Shown: one piece after another, positions 46,675 to 55,954 of the stretch
Numbering within the stretch: position 1 is the stretch's first letter
Layout of the letters: every line of letters starts with the position of its first letter
DNA from: Mucilaginibacter rigui
GTDB lineage: Bacteria; Bacteroidota; Bacteroidia; Sphingobacteriales; Sphingobacteriaceae
Assembly: GCF_014773275.1 (NCBI RefSeq)
Contig: NZ_JACWMW010000003.1
Span: 372,001-436,000 of the forward strand
Direction of reading: 5' to 3'
DNA length: 64,000 bases
The notes under the pieces: generated by a model
Seen by the model: only the letters and a program-made list of their open reading frames with translations
The model's database searches: none
Told to the model about the DNA's origin: nothing
Program-made: the position numbers and the translations under genes

Positions 46675-46803
46675 TTAATTAACCAAATTGATAAAGAGCC
46701 TTTCCATACATCGCCCGGCTTTCAATGCCTCCCTTGTCCCAAACAGCTGTTCCGGATTATATTCACCTTCGACGGGCAATTTAATCTCGCCATCGCCGGT
46801 CAT
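46675..46803 (-). pseudogene. 42-residue open frame, possible OsmC-type remnant
   Basis: ATG 46803 opens DGEIKLPVEGEYNPEQLFG and ends at 46675. NPEQLF also occurs in the Ohr protein at 58009 (NPEQLFAAGWSAC), but the rest does not match. Too short to assign; it may be a leftover gene end. No other gene is visible in 46593-46887. Confidence 0.25.
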
Positions 46804-46887
46804 CTATAAATATGCACGCAAAAAGGCGTCCGTCAGGGGCTTAGAAAAGCCTCAGGAGTATAAGCAGGAAAATGAGGCGAGGCCTAA

Positions 46888-47876
46888 TCAGCTAACCTTC
46901 TCTGATGAATCGCTATGCCTCATGCTATCAAGCCCCTGTTCGATCGTTACCAATGGCCTGTAGCCGATCTCTGCTCTCGCTTTTTTGTCGCTGATAATAA
47001 ATGTCATTCCCAGCGCATTGATAAGCCCTTTGTAAAGCGGTGGATGTCCTGCAAGACGGAAAGTTTTCCAGACAAATTCCATAACAGCTGCTACTGCTTT
47101 TGCCATGCTCAGTGAAACAGATCTTTCAGGAACGACGACACCCTGCGTACCAACATAATTTTTAATAAATTCTTTGAATACAGCGTTTCCCCATCTGTAA
47201 TAAAGTAGGCTTTGCCATTTTGCACGGTCTGTTCAGCTAAGATCAGCGCGTGGCATACATTAAGAACATGGCAGGTTACAAAGCGGTGTTTGCCTTTATC
47301 AATAAACTGCATTTGTCCTTTCTTCGTTGCTTCAATGATACCGGCTAATGTATTCGGATCTCCTTTCCCCCAAATGAGTGGTGGCCTGATTGCAATGGTT
47401 TGAAAGCTTTTTGTGTTTACTTCCAGCACAAGATTTTCTGCCTGGAGTTTTGTTTTCGAATAACCGTCGATAATATTATCGGATACAAAAGTTTCGTCAG
47501 CGTTGATGACCGGTTTGCCGGTCATAATGACCGAAGCAGCGCTTAAATAAACAAATCTTTTCACATTGGCGTTTTCTGCAACTTTCAATAATAGTTCGGT
47601 TGCTTCAACGTGCAGTTTTCTGAGTTGCTTTTCTGAAGCAAAGAAATCAACCGAGGCTGCTAAATGGAATACGGTCGAGCAATCTTTTACACCAAATTCC
47701 AAGGCATGTTTATCGTTCAAGTCGCCCTTGATGGCTGTTGCTCCTAATTTTTCTACGATATGAACGGCCTTCGCTGAACGTGCTAATGCATTTATCTGAT
47801 AGCCGTTAGCTATGAGCATCGGTATCAGGTTTTGACCTACAAAACCCGAGCCGCCTGTAATAAATACTTTTTTCAT
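46888..47876 (-). pseudogene. NAD-dependent epimerase/reductase, frameshifted
   Basis: Start ATG 47876 (MKKVFITGGSGFVGQNLIPM). The NAD motif, TVFHLAASVDFF and a YSKTK catalytic motif (DGYSKTKLQAE) are intact. Near 47180, after GETLY, the frame slips: as read it ends uselessly at 47109, while one frame over it continues FKEFIKNYVGTQGVVVPERS and MAKAVAAVMEF to 46888. One missing T explains it. An intact protein would be about 330 residues, similar to 3-beta-HSD/NAD-epimerase types. Confidence 0.85.
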
Positions 47877-47893
47877 CGCTTTGAGTTTTTGTG

Positions 47894-48370
47894 TTAGTTT
47901 ATTCTTGTCCAGACAGTGCTTTGACCAAATAGTGAAACACCCACATAACTGCGAACTTTTAATGATTTGTCCGCTTGCAGCGTTAAGTAGCAGGAGTAGG
48001 TTTTGCCGCTCCGTGAATCGTAAATGGTTCCCCCTTTCCATGTCGACCTGCCGTCAAATTCAACATTTTTTAACATCACCAAACCTATGATGGGATCTTT
48101 ATGCCGGGCTTTGTCCGGATTTTTAATGTCGGTTTTGGGTTTACCGTTTTCGTCAGGTTCTTTTAGCCAGACGATCTTGCCGAAAAATTGGTCACCCTGC
48201 TGGTAAATCTCAATTTTAGCGGCTTTCTCCTGGTTGAGCCAGGTACCTGTAATGGCTGTTTTTGTTGTTTGAGCACCTACACTCAGCGTAAATAAAAAGC
48301 ATAAACCTGAAATGAGGGTGCCGATCAAGCCTTTATTCAGGCTGTTCTGCTTTGAAAAGATGTTGTCCAT
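47894..48370 (-). CDS. DUF2147 family secreted protein
   Basis: About 158 residues from ATG 48370 with a signal peptide ending SVGAQ. DUF2147 pattern: TGTWLNQEKAAKIEIYQQGD, GKIVWLKEPD, GLVMLKNVEFDG, WKGGTIYDSRSGKTY and a C-terminal WTRI. The family is a small periplasmic beta-barrel of unknown function. It lies 17 bases upstream of the broken epimerase gene on the same strand, so it heads that unit. Confidence 0.9.
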   Translation of the reverse strand: MDNIFSKQNSLNKGLIGTLISGLCFLFTLSVGAQTTKTAITGTWLNQEKAAKIEIYQQGDQFFGKIVWLKEPDENGKPKTDIKNPDKARHKDPIIGLVMLKNVEFDGRSTWKGGTIYDSRSGKTYSCYLTLQADKSLKVRSYVGVSLFGQSTVWTRIN

Positions 48371-48444
48371 ATTTGCATTGTTTATATTACCATGCAAAGT
48401 TGGCAACCGAAAAAGCGATAAACGTTTACAAAAGACAAGAAATG

Positions 48445-49023
48445 CTATGCTTTTGCTAAAATACGTTTTCTGATACGGCTTAAAGAAGTGGCTGTAATGC
48501 CTAAGTAAGTTGCAAACATATGTTGCGGTACCCGTTGTAATATGCCAGGATTTTTGGCCACCAGTTTTTTATAGCGTTCTTCAGGATTGTCTAAAATGAA
48601 AGAGGTCAGTGCCTGCTGGAACTGAATGAGTGTCTGCTCAAGAAGTTTTCTGACCAACTCATTCATACCAGGGATCTGATGGTATAATGTTTCTAAATCC
48701 GCTTTTTTGAGTGTGAGTAGTTCGCAGGGTTCAAGACATTCAATTACTTCCTTGCTTGGAGACCCTGTCATCAGGCTGTCAAAAGCGCTGACGAAGTTGT
48801 TTTCTGTTAAGATGTGAATAGTAATTTGTTCCCCATCTTTTACATAGTATTTTCTGATGCAACCTTTGAGCAGGAAAAATAGTTGATCTGTCCGCTTGTC
48901 AAAAGAAACTAATTCAGTTTTTGCGTTCACTTTTCTGAAAGTCAAAACAGCAGCAAGCAGGTCTTTTTCTGCAGGTGTGAATTTCACATAGTTGTCTGTA
49001 TGGACAAAAAATTGTTCCTTCAT
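48445..49023 (-). CDS. Crp/Fnr family transcriptional regulator
   Basis: A 192-residue protein: cyclic-nucleotide-binding-like barrel (QLFFLLKGCIRKYYVKDGEQ, then ENNFVSAFDSLMTGSPS) and a degenerate C-terminal helix-turn-helix (RVPQHMFATYLGITATSLSR). The form is usual for Bacteroidota Crp/Fnr-like regulators, in which the cNMP-contact arginine is absent. The effector is unknown. It may control the divergent or adjacent DUF2147/reductase genes. Confidence 0.9.
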   Translation of the reverse strand: MKEQFFVHTDNYVKFTPAEKDLLAAVLTFRKVNAKTELVSFDKRTDQLFFLLKGCIRKYYVKDGEQITIHILTENNFVSAFDSLMTGSPSKEVIECLEPCELLTLKKADLETLYHQIPGMNELVRKLLEQTLIQFQQALTSFILDNPEERYKKLVAKNPGILQRVPQHMFATYLGITATSLSRIRKRILAKA

Positions 49024-49303
49024 AGTACTTTAAACTAAACCATAAATATAAGCTTTTATGCCAAATCCATTTCCCAGGCTTTAGCTTAGTACCTGGCAAA
49101 CGGGCACCCCTGAATCTATTGGATGTGGGTATCATGAATATCACCGCCAGTAGTTCATTTGGTATGTTAACTGTATAGTTTTCATAGGATGGGGGTGGTA
49201 ACCGGATAATGAAGGCTTTTTTGTAATGATGATAAACATCCCTATCCGAGTGTAGGAACTTTTTTCATTTTTTGATGAAGATAATTGCAGAAAGAAATGT
49301 AGG

Positions 49304-49687
49304 CTAATGAAGTTGCTGCTCGATCGTTCCCTTATCAATCACTGACCAGACTTGAAAGATTTTATGATCACGAAATTCATAAAAGACATTTTCTGAAAAG
49401 CGGATCTTACGGCCATTGACAGGTAACCCCATAAAGGTACCTACGGGTGAACAATTAAAAACTAATCTGCAAGCAACATGCGATAAATCGGCTACCACCA
49501 GTTCCGCCTGGAAATAAAGGTCGGGGATTTCTCGGTAATTCTGTTTTAGCATGGAAAGGTATCCGTGCAAACCTATTTCTTCATCATTATAACACACAAA
49601 TTCAGCAACATAAAGTTGCAGCTCGTTCCATGCTTGCCGGTTCAAACATTCCAGATAATCGCGATAAATGTCCAGAAGGGGATTCAT
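49304..49687 (-). CDS. SnoaL-like (nuclear transport factor 2 fold) protein
   Basis: A 127-residue protein of the SnoaL/ester-cyclase type: IYRDYLECLNRQAWNELQLY, the FVCYNDEEIGL loop, GLPVNGRKIRFSE and VWSVIDKGTIEQQL. Such proteins cyclise or hydrolyse small polyketide-like esters, but most are uncharacterised. A decayed copy with the same upstream DNA lies at 41768-41965. The 49024-49303 gap shows no convincing gene. Confidence 0.85.
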   Translation of the reverse strand: MNPLLDIYRDYLECLNRQAWNELQLYVAEFVCYNDEEIGLHGYLSMLKQNYREIPDLYFQAELVVADLSHVACRLVFNCSPVGTFMGLPVNGRKIRFSENVFYEFRDHKIFQVWSVIDKGTIEQQLH

Positions 49688-49988
49688 TATGTATAATTAA
49701 CACAAAGCAATCACTAGTTGTTTTATCGTAAGCGAATAACTTAAAAGGGACTATCGCGGCAAGGTGAGGAAAATATGTAATATGATAAGTTAACAGCCCA
49801 GCAAAATGGATTTTTGATTTAATGAAGAATATTTAAGTTCAATTTAAAATTGTCATGTCGAAAATCTGTTACTAACTTATTTCAAATTTATTTAAAATAC
49901 TCGTGCATCTCCTTTTGGGTGCATAAGTAATTATGCGGTATTTAATAAATTAAAGAGTCGATACAAACGGACCGACTCTTTAATAAAA
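49688..49988. other. Gap of about 300 bases: shared leader plus terminator
   Basis: TATCGCGGCAAGGTGAGGAA at 49752 repeats the leader of the SnoaL remnant (42028). At 49952-49981 a perfect nine-base stem AAAGAGTCG / CGACTCTTT is the likely terminator of the aldehyde dehydrogenase transcript, which ends at 49989. No gene seen. Confidence 0.6.
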
Positions 49989-51404
49989 TTATATAATCAA
50001 TGTTTTAGGCTCCAGGAATTCTTCCAACCCAATGATCCCATTTTCACGTCCGATCCCTGAACTTTTAAAGCCTCCAAAAGGAGCCATAGGGTCGTGTTTT
50101 AATGTGTTAATAAGTACCCGCCCTGCTTTAAGCTGACGGGCAACCAACTGGGCGCGTTCTTCATCGGCAGAACTTACGTAAGCCATTAAACCGTATTCAC
50201 ACTCATTCGCTATTTTAATAGCTTCGTTTTCGCTGGTATAGGTTAACACTGAAAGTACAGGGCCAAAAATTTCTTGCCGTGCGATAGTAATGTCATTCCG
50301 GACGCCGATAAAAATGGTCGGTTTAACGTAATAGCCTTTTTCAAGACCCTCAGGCTTCCCTAAGCCCCCAAACAGCACTTCTGCGCCCTCAGTTATACCA
50401 GTCTGAATAAATTCTTCAATACGGTCAAACTGTTTTTGGCTGGCCATTGGGCCAATCCTGACATCAACGGTAGACGCGTTGCCTACAACAAATTGAGCAG
50501 CTTCAACAACTAATAAATTTTTTACCTCATCGATTCTTGATTCAGGTACCAATAACCTGGTGCCAGCAATACAGGCCTGACCATTGTTCATAAAAGCAGC
50601 CTGCAGCGCCATCGGAATCGCTTTATTCAAATCCGCATCTTCCAGGATAATATTTGCCGATTTTCCACCGAGTTCAAGCGTCACTCTTTTCATGGTATCA
50701 ACAGCCTGCCTGGCCAATAATTTGCCAACGACTGTAGAGCCGGTAAAGAATATTTTAGTTACGTCAGCACTTTCCATAATTGGTTTAGTGATTACTGTGC
50801 CGTCTCCGTTTACCATGTTTACCACACCGGCAGGAAGGCCAGCTGCGGCAATACACTCCATGATGATTTGAGCTTGCCATGCCCCAAATTCACTTGGTTT
50901 AAGTATCACAGTACAGCCTGCAGCTATAGCTGCAGCCACCTTAATAGCGATTGATCCTGCTACTGCATTCCATGGTGTGAACAACGCTGCAATACCTATT
51001 GGTTCCATCACCACCGTAGACTCATTCACCTGCTTTGTGAAAGCGTAATCTTCGAGCAATTTAGCTTGATTGGCAAAAGTGGTAGCGGCAATCAGATTAG
51101 CCCATTTCGCCCGCTCATTAGGTGCTCCATATTCCAATATAGTCGCAGTGATAAGGTCGTCTATCCGTGCTTCAATTTCTACGCTGATTCTTTTTAAATA
51201 AGAGATTCGTTCGGCTTTTGTACTGGCTTCAAAGGCTGGAAGAGCTGCCTTAGCGGCTTCGATGGCCATTAAAGTGTCTTGCTCATCAGCATAGGTAATC
51301 TGTGCGATCTCTTCTTCATCCAAAGGAGATTTTATTTTTACGACTTGTGTGCCATGTGGTTTAATGAACTGTCCGTTCACATAAACGCTTTCTATAGTTT
51401 TCAT
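49989..51404 (-). CDS. Aldehyde dehydrogenase family protein
   Basis: A 471-residue NAD(P)+-dependent enzyme. Active-site residues are all present: N145 in FTPWNAVAG, K169 in LKPSEFG, E244 in LELGGKS and the nucleophile C278 in NNGQACIAG. It oxidises aldehydes to acids in the cytoplasm; the substrate is unknown. It follows the alpha/beta hydrolase gene by 34 bases and probably shares its transcript. Confidence 0.95.
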   Translation of the reverse strand: MKTIESVYVNGQFIKPHGTQVVKIKSPLDEEEIAQITYADEQDTLMAIEAAKAALPAFEASTKAERISYLKRISVEIEARIDDLITATILEYGAPNERAKWANLIAATTFANQAKLLEDYAFTKQVNESTVVMEPIGIAALFTPWNAVAGSIAIKVAAAIAAGCTVILKPSEFGAWQAQIIMECIAAAGLPAGVVNMVNGDGTVITKPIMESADVTKIFFTGSTVVGKLLARQAVDTMKRVTLELGGKSANIILEDADLNKAIPMALQAAFMNNGQACIAGTRLLVPESRIDEVKNLLVVEAAQFVVGNASTVDVRIGPMASQKQFDRIEEFIQTGITEGAEVLFGGLGKPEGLEKGYYVKPTIFIGVRNDITIARQEIFGPVLSVLTYTSENEAIKIANECEYGLMAYVSSADEERAQLVARQLKAGRVLINTLKHDPMAPFGGFKSSGIGRENGIIGLEEFLEPKTLII

Positions 51405-51438
51405 ATTAGGTGTTTAAAAGGATTAATAATAATGTGTT

Positions 51439-52233
51439 TTATTGTAATTCAGTTGCTGCTTTAATAATTACCTCTGCTACCGCTTCGGGCTGAGAAATAA
51501 ATATGACGTGGCTGCCTTTAATTTCAGTGATTTTAGCCTTAGCACGTTCATACATATTACGCTCTGTTGATGGGTTCAAAGCTTTATCCTGCGTTGCGAT
51601 AATACCATAACTGGGCTTGTTTTTCCAAGCTGCCTGTTTAACCGGTTCTTCAAAACATTTACCTATAATGGGGACTTGTGAAACATCCATGAAATCGCTT
51701 TGTGCCTGGCTTAAATCACCCGCAAATCCACCGCGAAATTTAGCGGGATCGAAGTAAACAAATCCATACTGGTCCGGTGCAGTAAATCCGGCTTCTGGCG
51801 CCGCAGGTGCAGCGGCAACCCATTTACCGGTAGTCTCTCCTTTATCCGGCATAAAGGCTGCAACGTACACCAATGCGGCCACTTTTTCATTAATACCGGC
51901 CTCGGTGATAACAGTCCCTCCCCACGAGTGGCCTACTAAAATCACCTTTCCGTCCTGCCGGTTAATCACACTGTTGGTGGCATCAACATCCGCCTTCAGC
52001 GATGTTAATGGATTTTGCACGATACTCACTTGGTATCCTTTTTTGACCAGTATGTCGTAAACTGGCTTCCAGCCAGAACCGTCTGCAAATGCCCCATGTA
52101 CTAATACAATGTTTTTTATACCCTTGGGTTGCGCATTTGCTACATCGGTTCCTAAGTTCACAAGTGCTGCGATAAACAGAATAGTAAAAATTAAAAAGCG
52201 AAGGTTTTCTGAAGATTTAAATGATGTTTTCAT
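51439..52233 (-). CDS. Alpha/beta hydrolase, secreted
   Basis: A 264-residue protein with an N-terminal signal or anchor (LIFTILFIAALVNLGTDVANA). It has the oxyanion strand VLVHGAFADGSGW, nucleophile S103 in GHSWGG and a histidine in IKGSHVIFISQP. Members of this RsbQ/salicylate-esterase-like group (hydrolase of esters or pyrethroids) have broad substrates. ATG at 52233. In line with the DUF1223 gene 33 bases upstream. Confidence 0.9.
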   Translation of the reverse strand: MKTSFKSSENLRFLIFTILFIAALVNLGTDVANAQPKGIKNIVLVHGAFADGSGWKPVYDILVKKGYQVSIVQNPLTSLKADVDATNSVINRQDGKVILVGHSWGGTVITEAGINEKVAALVYVAAFMPDKGETTGKWVAAAPAAPEAGFTAPDQYGFVYFDPAKFRGGFAGDLSQAQSDFMDVSQVPIIGKCFEEPVKQAAWKNKPSYGIIATQDKALNPSTERNMYERAKAKITEIKGSHVIFISQPEAVAEVIIKAATELQ

Positions 52234-52266
52234 GATTGTATAAATGATTTAATTGTTGAGAATAGA

Positions 52267-53061
52267 TTAAAGACTGGCAGAAGGTGAAGGAACAGAGGTT
52301 TTGGCAGCTGCTAATATTTCGCCTGTATCCGGGTTCTGTATAAAGCCAATTAGTTCCCATTTTTGGGTGTCGAAACCGGCTGGTAATACTACCGTTTCGC
52401 TGCCTTTGCGTTCAGGTGATAAAGAAAACGTACTGAATTGCTTCACTATTTGTGCATGTGTAAGGGTTCGGCCTTTGTTCTCACCTGCTTTTATTATGCT
52501 TACGGCATGCTTTTGTACCATGGCGACTATTAGCTTGCCTTGCACCGGCTGGCCTTCAGACAGGTAAGTAATGTTTAGATTTTTGCCAACCTGATGCCCT
52601 TGCAGGCTTAGGGTAGTAATGGGCTTTCCATTAAGGGCAGCGGTTAGCGTATTTCTGATTTGTTCCTCGTCTGACCCAACAAACTCGGTTTTACCATTAA
52701 GAATAAGTTGCGGCGTGTAAACCTGGCTCGTAAACTTGCTGTTGTACCAGTACTGCCTCTTAGAAAAATCAGGGTTGCTAAATACGTCTTTCCAGCCCAG
52801 CCGGTTCCAATAATCTACGTGGTAGGCCAGTACATAAACCGGTTTATTACCGGCGTCTTTTTGAATGCGTTCCAGCAATTCGTCGGCAGGCGGGCAACTC
52901 GAGCAACCTTCAGAAGTAAAGAGTTCCAGGACAGCGAAACCCTGACCGGAGTTAGAATCCATCGCTTTGCGTTTATTGAAATGGTGATGGTTTACGTAGG
53001 CCGCAGATGTCATTAATAGTACAACGGCAGCGCAGATAACTGAAAGTTTTATCATTTTCAT
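52267..53061 (-). CDS. DUF1223 thioredoxin-like secreted protein
   Basis: 264 residues from ATG 53061 (MKMIKLSVICAAVVLL, signal or anchor). The thioredoxin-like active site is C53-SS-C56 (TSEGCSSCPPADELL), followed by YHVDYWNRLGWKDVFSN, YTPQLILNGKTEFVG: the DUF1223 pattern. It is probably a periplasmic thiol-disulfide protein. It heads the unit DUF1223-hydrolase-aldehyde dehydrogenase. Confidence 0.9.
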   Translation of the reverse strand: MKMIKLSVICAAVVLLMTSAAYVNHHHFNKRKAMDSNSGQGFAVLELFTSEGCSSCPPADELLERIQKDAGNKPVYVLAYHVDYWNRLGWKDVFSNPDFSKRQYWYNSKFTSQVYTPQLILNGKTEFVGSDEEQIRNTLTAALNGKPITTLSLQGHQVGKNLNITYLSEGQPVQGKLIVAMVQKHAVSIIKAGENKGRTLTHAQIVKQFSTFSLSPERKGSETVVLPAGFDTQKWELIGFIQNPDTGEILAAAKTSVPSPSASL

Positions 53062-53124
53062 GGATTTGATCTTTTGATTTGATTCAAAACTATGGGCAGA
53101 AAGTGACTGGGGAGAGTGAAACAA

Positions 53125-53138
53125 GGCTGAACCGGACA
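53125..53138 (-). promoter_or_regulatory. TGTCCGGTTCAGCC motif upstream of the DUF1223 gene
   Basis: On the minus strand, TGTCCGGTTCAGCC lies 64-77 bases ahead of the DUF1223 start. Near-identical motifs precede the DoxX gene (56379) and the LytS gene (60793, 60814). Otherwise the 53062-53343 gap holds only a -7-like GAACTTTG ending 53322 for the SDR gene. Confidence 0.45.
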
Positions 53139-53343
53139 CAACTGATCCTAAACCCCGAAAATTAAAAGGTGAAAGTTGGTGTTAACAGTTTTAGGGTGCA
53201 CTGAGTTTAACCAACCTGAACTAACGATTACCATGTTATTTGGATAGATAATCAATCCGTTATTTTGGACACTTAGAAACTCAATACGGATACATTTGGG
53301 CTTGTTCTGCTGCTGAACTTTGTGTTATCAAATCAGTAAAAAA

Positions 53344-54153
53344 ATGAGCAAAACAATTTTTATCACAGGTGCCTCAACAGGATTAGGCAAAGTGACCGCC
53401 AAATTATTTCAAAGTAAGGGCTGGAATGTCATCGCCACCATGCGCAATCCGGATCATGGTACAGAGCTGCGCCAACTGGAAAAAGTCACCCTGCTTCCAC
53501 TTGATGTAACCAATACCGGGCAAATAACCGATACTGTGAACAAAGCTATTGCCATGCACGATATTGATGTTGTTTTTAACAACGCGGGTTACGGCCTTGT
53601 CGGCCCGCTGGAAGCGGTAAGTGACGAACAGCTGGCCCGTCAGTTGAATACAAATCTTTTAGGGGTCATACAGGTTACCAGGGCATTCATTCCTCACTTC
53701 AGGGAAAAACAAAGTGGCCTGTTTATCACAACCACATCTATGGGCGGCTTTTTAACTTTTCCATTAAACTCAATCTACCACGCCACAAAATGGGCATTGG
53801 AAGGCTGGAATGAAAGTTTATCATTCGAGTTAGGCCTGTTCAATATTGGTGTTAAAACAATAGCACCAGGTGGCATTAAAACGGACTTTATAGGCAGATC
53901 ACTGGACCCGGTAAGTCATCCGGCTTATGAAGAAGCTATGCAGAAAGTGTTTGGCTTATTTGTAGAAGATAATCTCTCTTCTGCAGAACAGATTGCTGAT
54001 GTGGTTTATGAGGCGGCAACAGACGGTAAAGATCAGGTACGCTATATAGCTGGCGAAGACGCTAAACGGTTATACGCGAGAAGAAATGAAATCGGCGCAG
54101 AAGCCTTTCGCAAGGAACTCGGCGGTATGGTGTTTGGTGACGGAAAGTTTTAA
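53344..54153 (+). CDS. SDR family oxidoreductase
   Basis: A 269-residue classical SDR starting at ATG 53344 (MSKTIFITGASTGLGKVTAK). Motifs: TGASTGLG, MRNPDHG, VVFNNAGYGLVGPLE, TTSMGGF and YHATK. It is of the kind often paired with AraC regulators in Bacteroidota. Ten bases separate it from the AraC gene downstream, so the two form one transcript. Confidence 0.93.
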   Translation: MSKTIFITGASTGLGKVTAKLFQSKGWNVIATMRNPDHGTELRQLEKVTLLPLDVTNTGQITDTVNKAIAMHDIDVVFNNAGYGLVGPLEAVSDEQLARQLNTNLLGVIQVTRAFIPHFREKQSGLFITTTSMGGFLTFPLNSIYHATKWALEGWNESLSFELGLFNIGVKTIAPGGIKTDFIGRSLDPVSHPAYEEAMQKVFGLFVEDNLSSAEQIADVVYEAATDGKDQVRYIAGEDAKRLYARRNEIGAEAFRKELGGMVFGDGKF

Positions 54154-54162
54154 TTTAGCAAA

Positions 54163-55083
54163 ATGAAAAGGTCCAACCAGTTTCCTGTAACGATTCATAG
54201 CATCTCTGAACTGCACCGGCTGGTTGGCTTGCCCGGTCCTGCGCACCCGCTGATCAGTCTGATAGACAATACCAGACTGAATATTGAGAGGGAACGTTTC
54301 CCAGAAACATTGATCCTGGACTTTTACAAGATTTCCTATAAACACACGCTGAACGGCAGGATCGGTTACGGGCAAGGCTATTACGACTTTGATGAGGGCG
54401 GTATGATCTTTACCGCACCTCATCAACTTTTAGCTATTGATAAGGATACGGAATACTACGGGCTTTCCCTGCTGATTCATCCCGACTTTTTGCGCGGATA
54501 TCAGTTGGGTACCAGTATCAGCAAATATGGGTTCTTCTCTTATGACACCAATGAAGCGCTGCATTTATCCGAAAAAGAGAAGGGGACTATTGTATCGGTC
54601 CTGGAAAACATCGGCCAGGAACTCACCAATAATATCGACGATTTTAGCCAGGATCTGCTCGTATCCTATTTGGAAGTGTTGCTGAACTATGGCAACCGTT
54701 TTTACAAACGGCAATTTGTTACCCGCAAAGCTGTCAATCATGATCTGCTTACCAAACTGGAGACGATACTTGTCCGTTATTTGGACAACCGTCAGGGTTT
54801 GCAAAGCGGTTTGCCTAGCGTAGAATATCTGGCAGATCAGCTTAATCTATCACCACGTTACTTAAGCGATATGCTACGGTCTTTAACAGGGCAAAGCGCT
54901 CAGCAGCATATCCATCAAAAAGTAATTGACAAGGCAAAAGAGTATTTGACCAACACCAACCTTTCTGTTGCAGAAATCGCCTATGAGTTAGGTTTCGAAT
55001 ACCCGCAATCCTTTAATAAGTTGTTCAAGAACAAGACGACGCTTACGCCTGTGGCTTTTAAAGCCCAATTTTTCAGTAATTAA
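54163..55083 (+). CDS. AraC family transcriptional regulator
   Basis: A 306-residue protein, paralogue of the regulator at 36212 throughout its length: LILDFYKISYKHTLNGRIGY, YDFDEGGMIFTAPHQ, SKYGFFSYDTNEALHLS, then the AraC domain AEIAYELGFEYPQSFNKLFK. Both sit directly downstream of an SDR gene, so the SDR-AraC module was duplicated or acquired twice. Ligand unknown. Confidence 0.92.
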   Translation: MKRSNQFPVTIHSISELHRLVGLPGPAHPLISLIDNTRLNIERERFPETLILDFYKISYKHTLNGRIGYGQGYYDFDEGGMIFTAPHQLLAIDKDTEYYGLSLLIHPDFLRGYQLGTSISKYGFFSYDTNEALHLSEKEKGTIVSVLENIGQELTNNIDDFSQDLLVSYLEVLLNYGNRFYKRQFVTRKAVNHDLLTKLETILVRYLDNRQGLQSGLPSVEYLADQLNLSPRYLSDMLRSLTGQSAQQHIHQKVIDKAKEYLTNTNLSVAEIAYELGFEYPQSFNKLFKNKTTLTPVAFKAQFFSN

Positions 55084-55093
55084 TTTAACAAAA

Positions 55094-55117
55094 ACACCCA
55101 GCGCCAAAGCCGGGTGT
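55094..55117. terminator. Terminator between convergent AraC and SDR genes
   Basis: ACACCC / GGGTGT arms around AGCGCCAAAGCC, flanked by A and T/A-rich runs. Works in both directions if real. Confidence 0.6.
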
Positions 55118-55140
55118 AAAAATAAAGGGTGATTATATCG

Positions 55141-55881
55141 TTAGAGACTCATACCACCGTCCATAATGATCTCAGCTCCGGTAATAAAGCTGGCAGCATC
55201 TCCGCATAAATAGGCCACCATTTTAGCCACATCGTCCGCTGTGCCGATTTTTTTCAATGGGATCTGCCCGATCATCCAGTCATCCAAACCTTCCCGCGTA
55301 GCTTGATCCAAGCCCAGCTTGTTTAGGATCTCGGTTTGCGTCGGGCCTGGACTAACCGCATTGACGCGTATCATGCATGGAGCGAGTTCCAAAGCAGCGA
55401 TACGCATAACGGAGTTCAGCGCAGATTTGGTTGACGAGTAGATTGACGAATTCGCGCCGTTCATATTGGCGGTATTAGAGGACAGAAAAACGACTGACGC
55501 GCCTTCTGGCAAAAGTGGGATGAAGCGGCTGAGTGTAAAATAAGCGCCCTTATAATTGATGTTCACAACTTGGTCGAACGTTTCTTCGGTCGCTGTTTCT
55601 ATCGAAGCGCCTCCTACAATGCCGGCATTGATAAACAGGATATCTATTCTACCGAACTTTTCTTTCACGGCTTTAGCTAACTGCTCAATAGCAACGACGC
55701 TGCCCTGGTCGGCCAGCAACCCGGTAACACCTAATTCCTGAGCCGCGGCATGTATAGCTTCTTGTCTTCTGCCGGTAATGATCACTTCAGCGCCCTGCGC
55801 TTTTAATTCTTTTGCGGTAGCATAACCAATTCCGCTGTTGCCGCCGGTTACTAATGCTATTTTTCCTTTTAAATTTTCCAT
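55141..55881 (-). CDS. SDR family oxidoreductase
   Basis: A 246-residue classical SDR: LVTGGNSGIGYATAKEL, TGRRQEA suggests NADP, FINAGIVGGAS, VFLSSNTAN (catalytic Ser), YSSTKSALN (YxxxK) and SPGPTQTEI. The C-terminal GDAASFITGAEIIMDGGM is typical. Substrate unknown. Divergent from an HxlR regulator across a 73-base gap; HxlR proteins usually repress the divergent reductase and respond to electrophiles. Confidence 0.93.
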   Translation of the reverse strand: MENLKGKIALVTGGNSGIGYATAKELKAQGAEVIITGRRQEAIHAAAQELGVTGLLADQGSVVAIEQLAKAVKEKFGRIDILFINAGIVGGASIETATEETFDQVVNINYKGAYFTLSRFIPLLPEGASVVFLSSNTANMNGANSSIYSSTKSALNSVMRIAALELAPCMIRVNAVSPGPTQTEILNKLGLDQATREGLDDWMIGQIPLKKIGTADDVAKMVAYLCGDAASFITGAEIIMDGGMSL

Positions 55882-55914
55882 TTCAATAAATTTTAGGCAA
55901 ACCTATGGCATAAT

Positions 55915-55933
55915 TGGTATAACTTTGTTACCA
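55915..55933 (+). promoter_or_regulatory. Quasi-palindromic HxlR operator containing the -7 box
   Basis: TGGTATAACTTTGTTACCA is a near-perfect inverted repeat, and TAACTTTG within it (55920-55927) fits the TAnnTTTG -7 consensus of the HxlR gene. A bound regulator would cover the promoter, as in autorepression. GTATACC follows at 55944. Confidence 0.55.
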
Positions 55934-55954
55934 GTATCATAGAGTATACCAGCA

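Noticed and set aside
47968..48898. TGTCCGCTTG words at 47968 and 48889
   Set aside because: They lie inside the DUF2147 and Crp coding regions and encode ordinary family residues, so they are not counted as regulatory sites. They do show that the motif can arise by chance.
53235..53269. GTTATTTGGA and GTTATTTTGGA as an AraC operator for the SDR at 53344
   Set aside because: Spacing is 24 bases and an indel is needed, so the match is too weak in AT-rich DNA.
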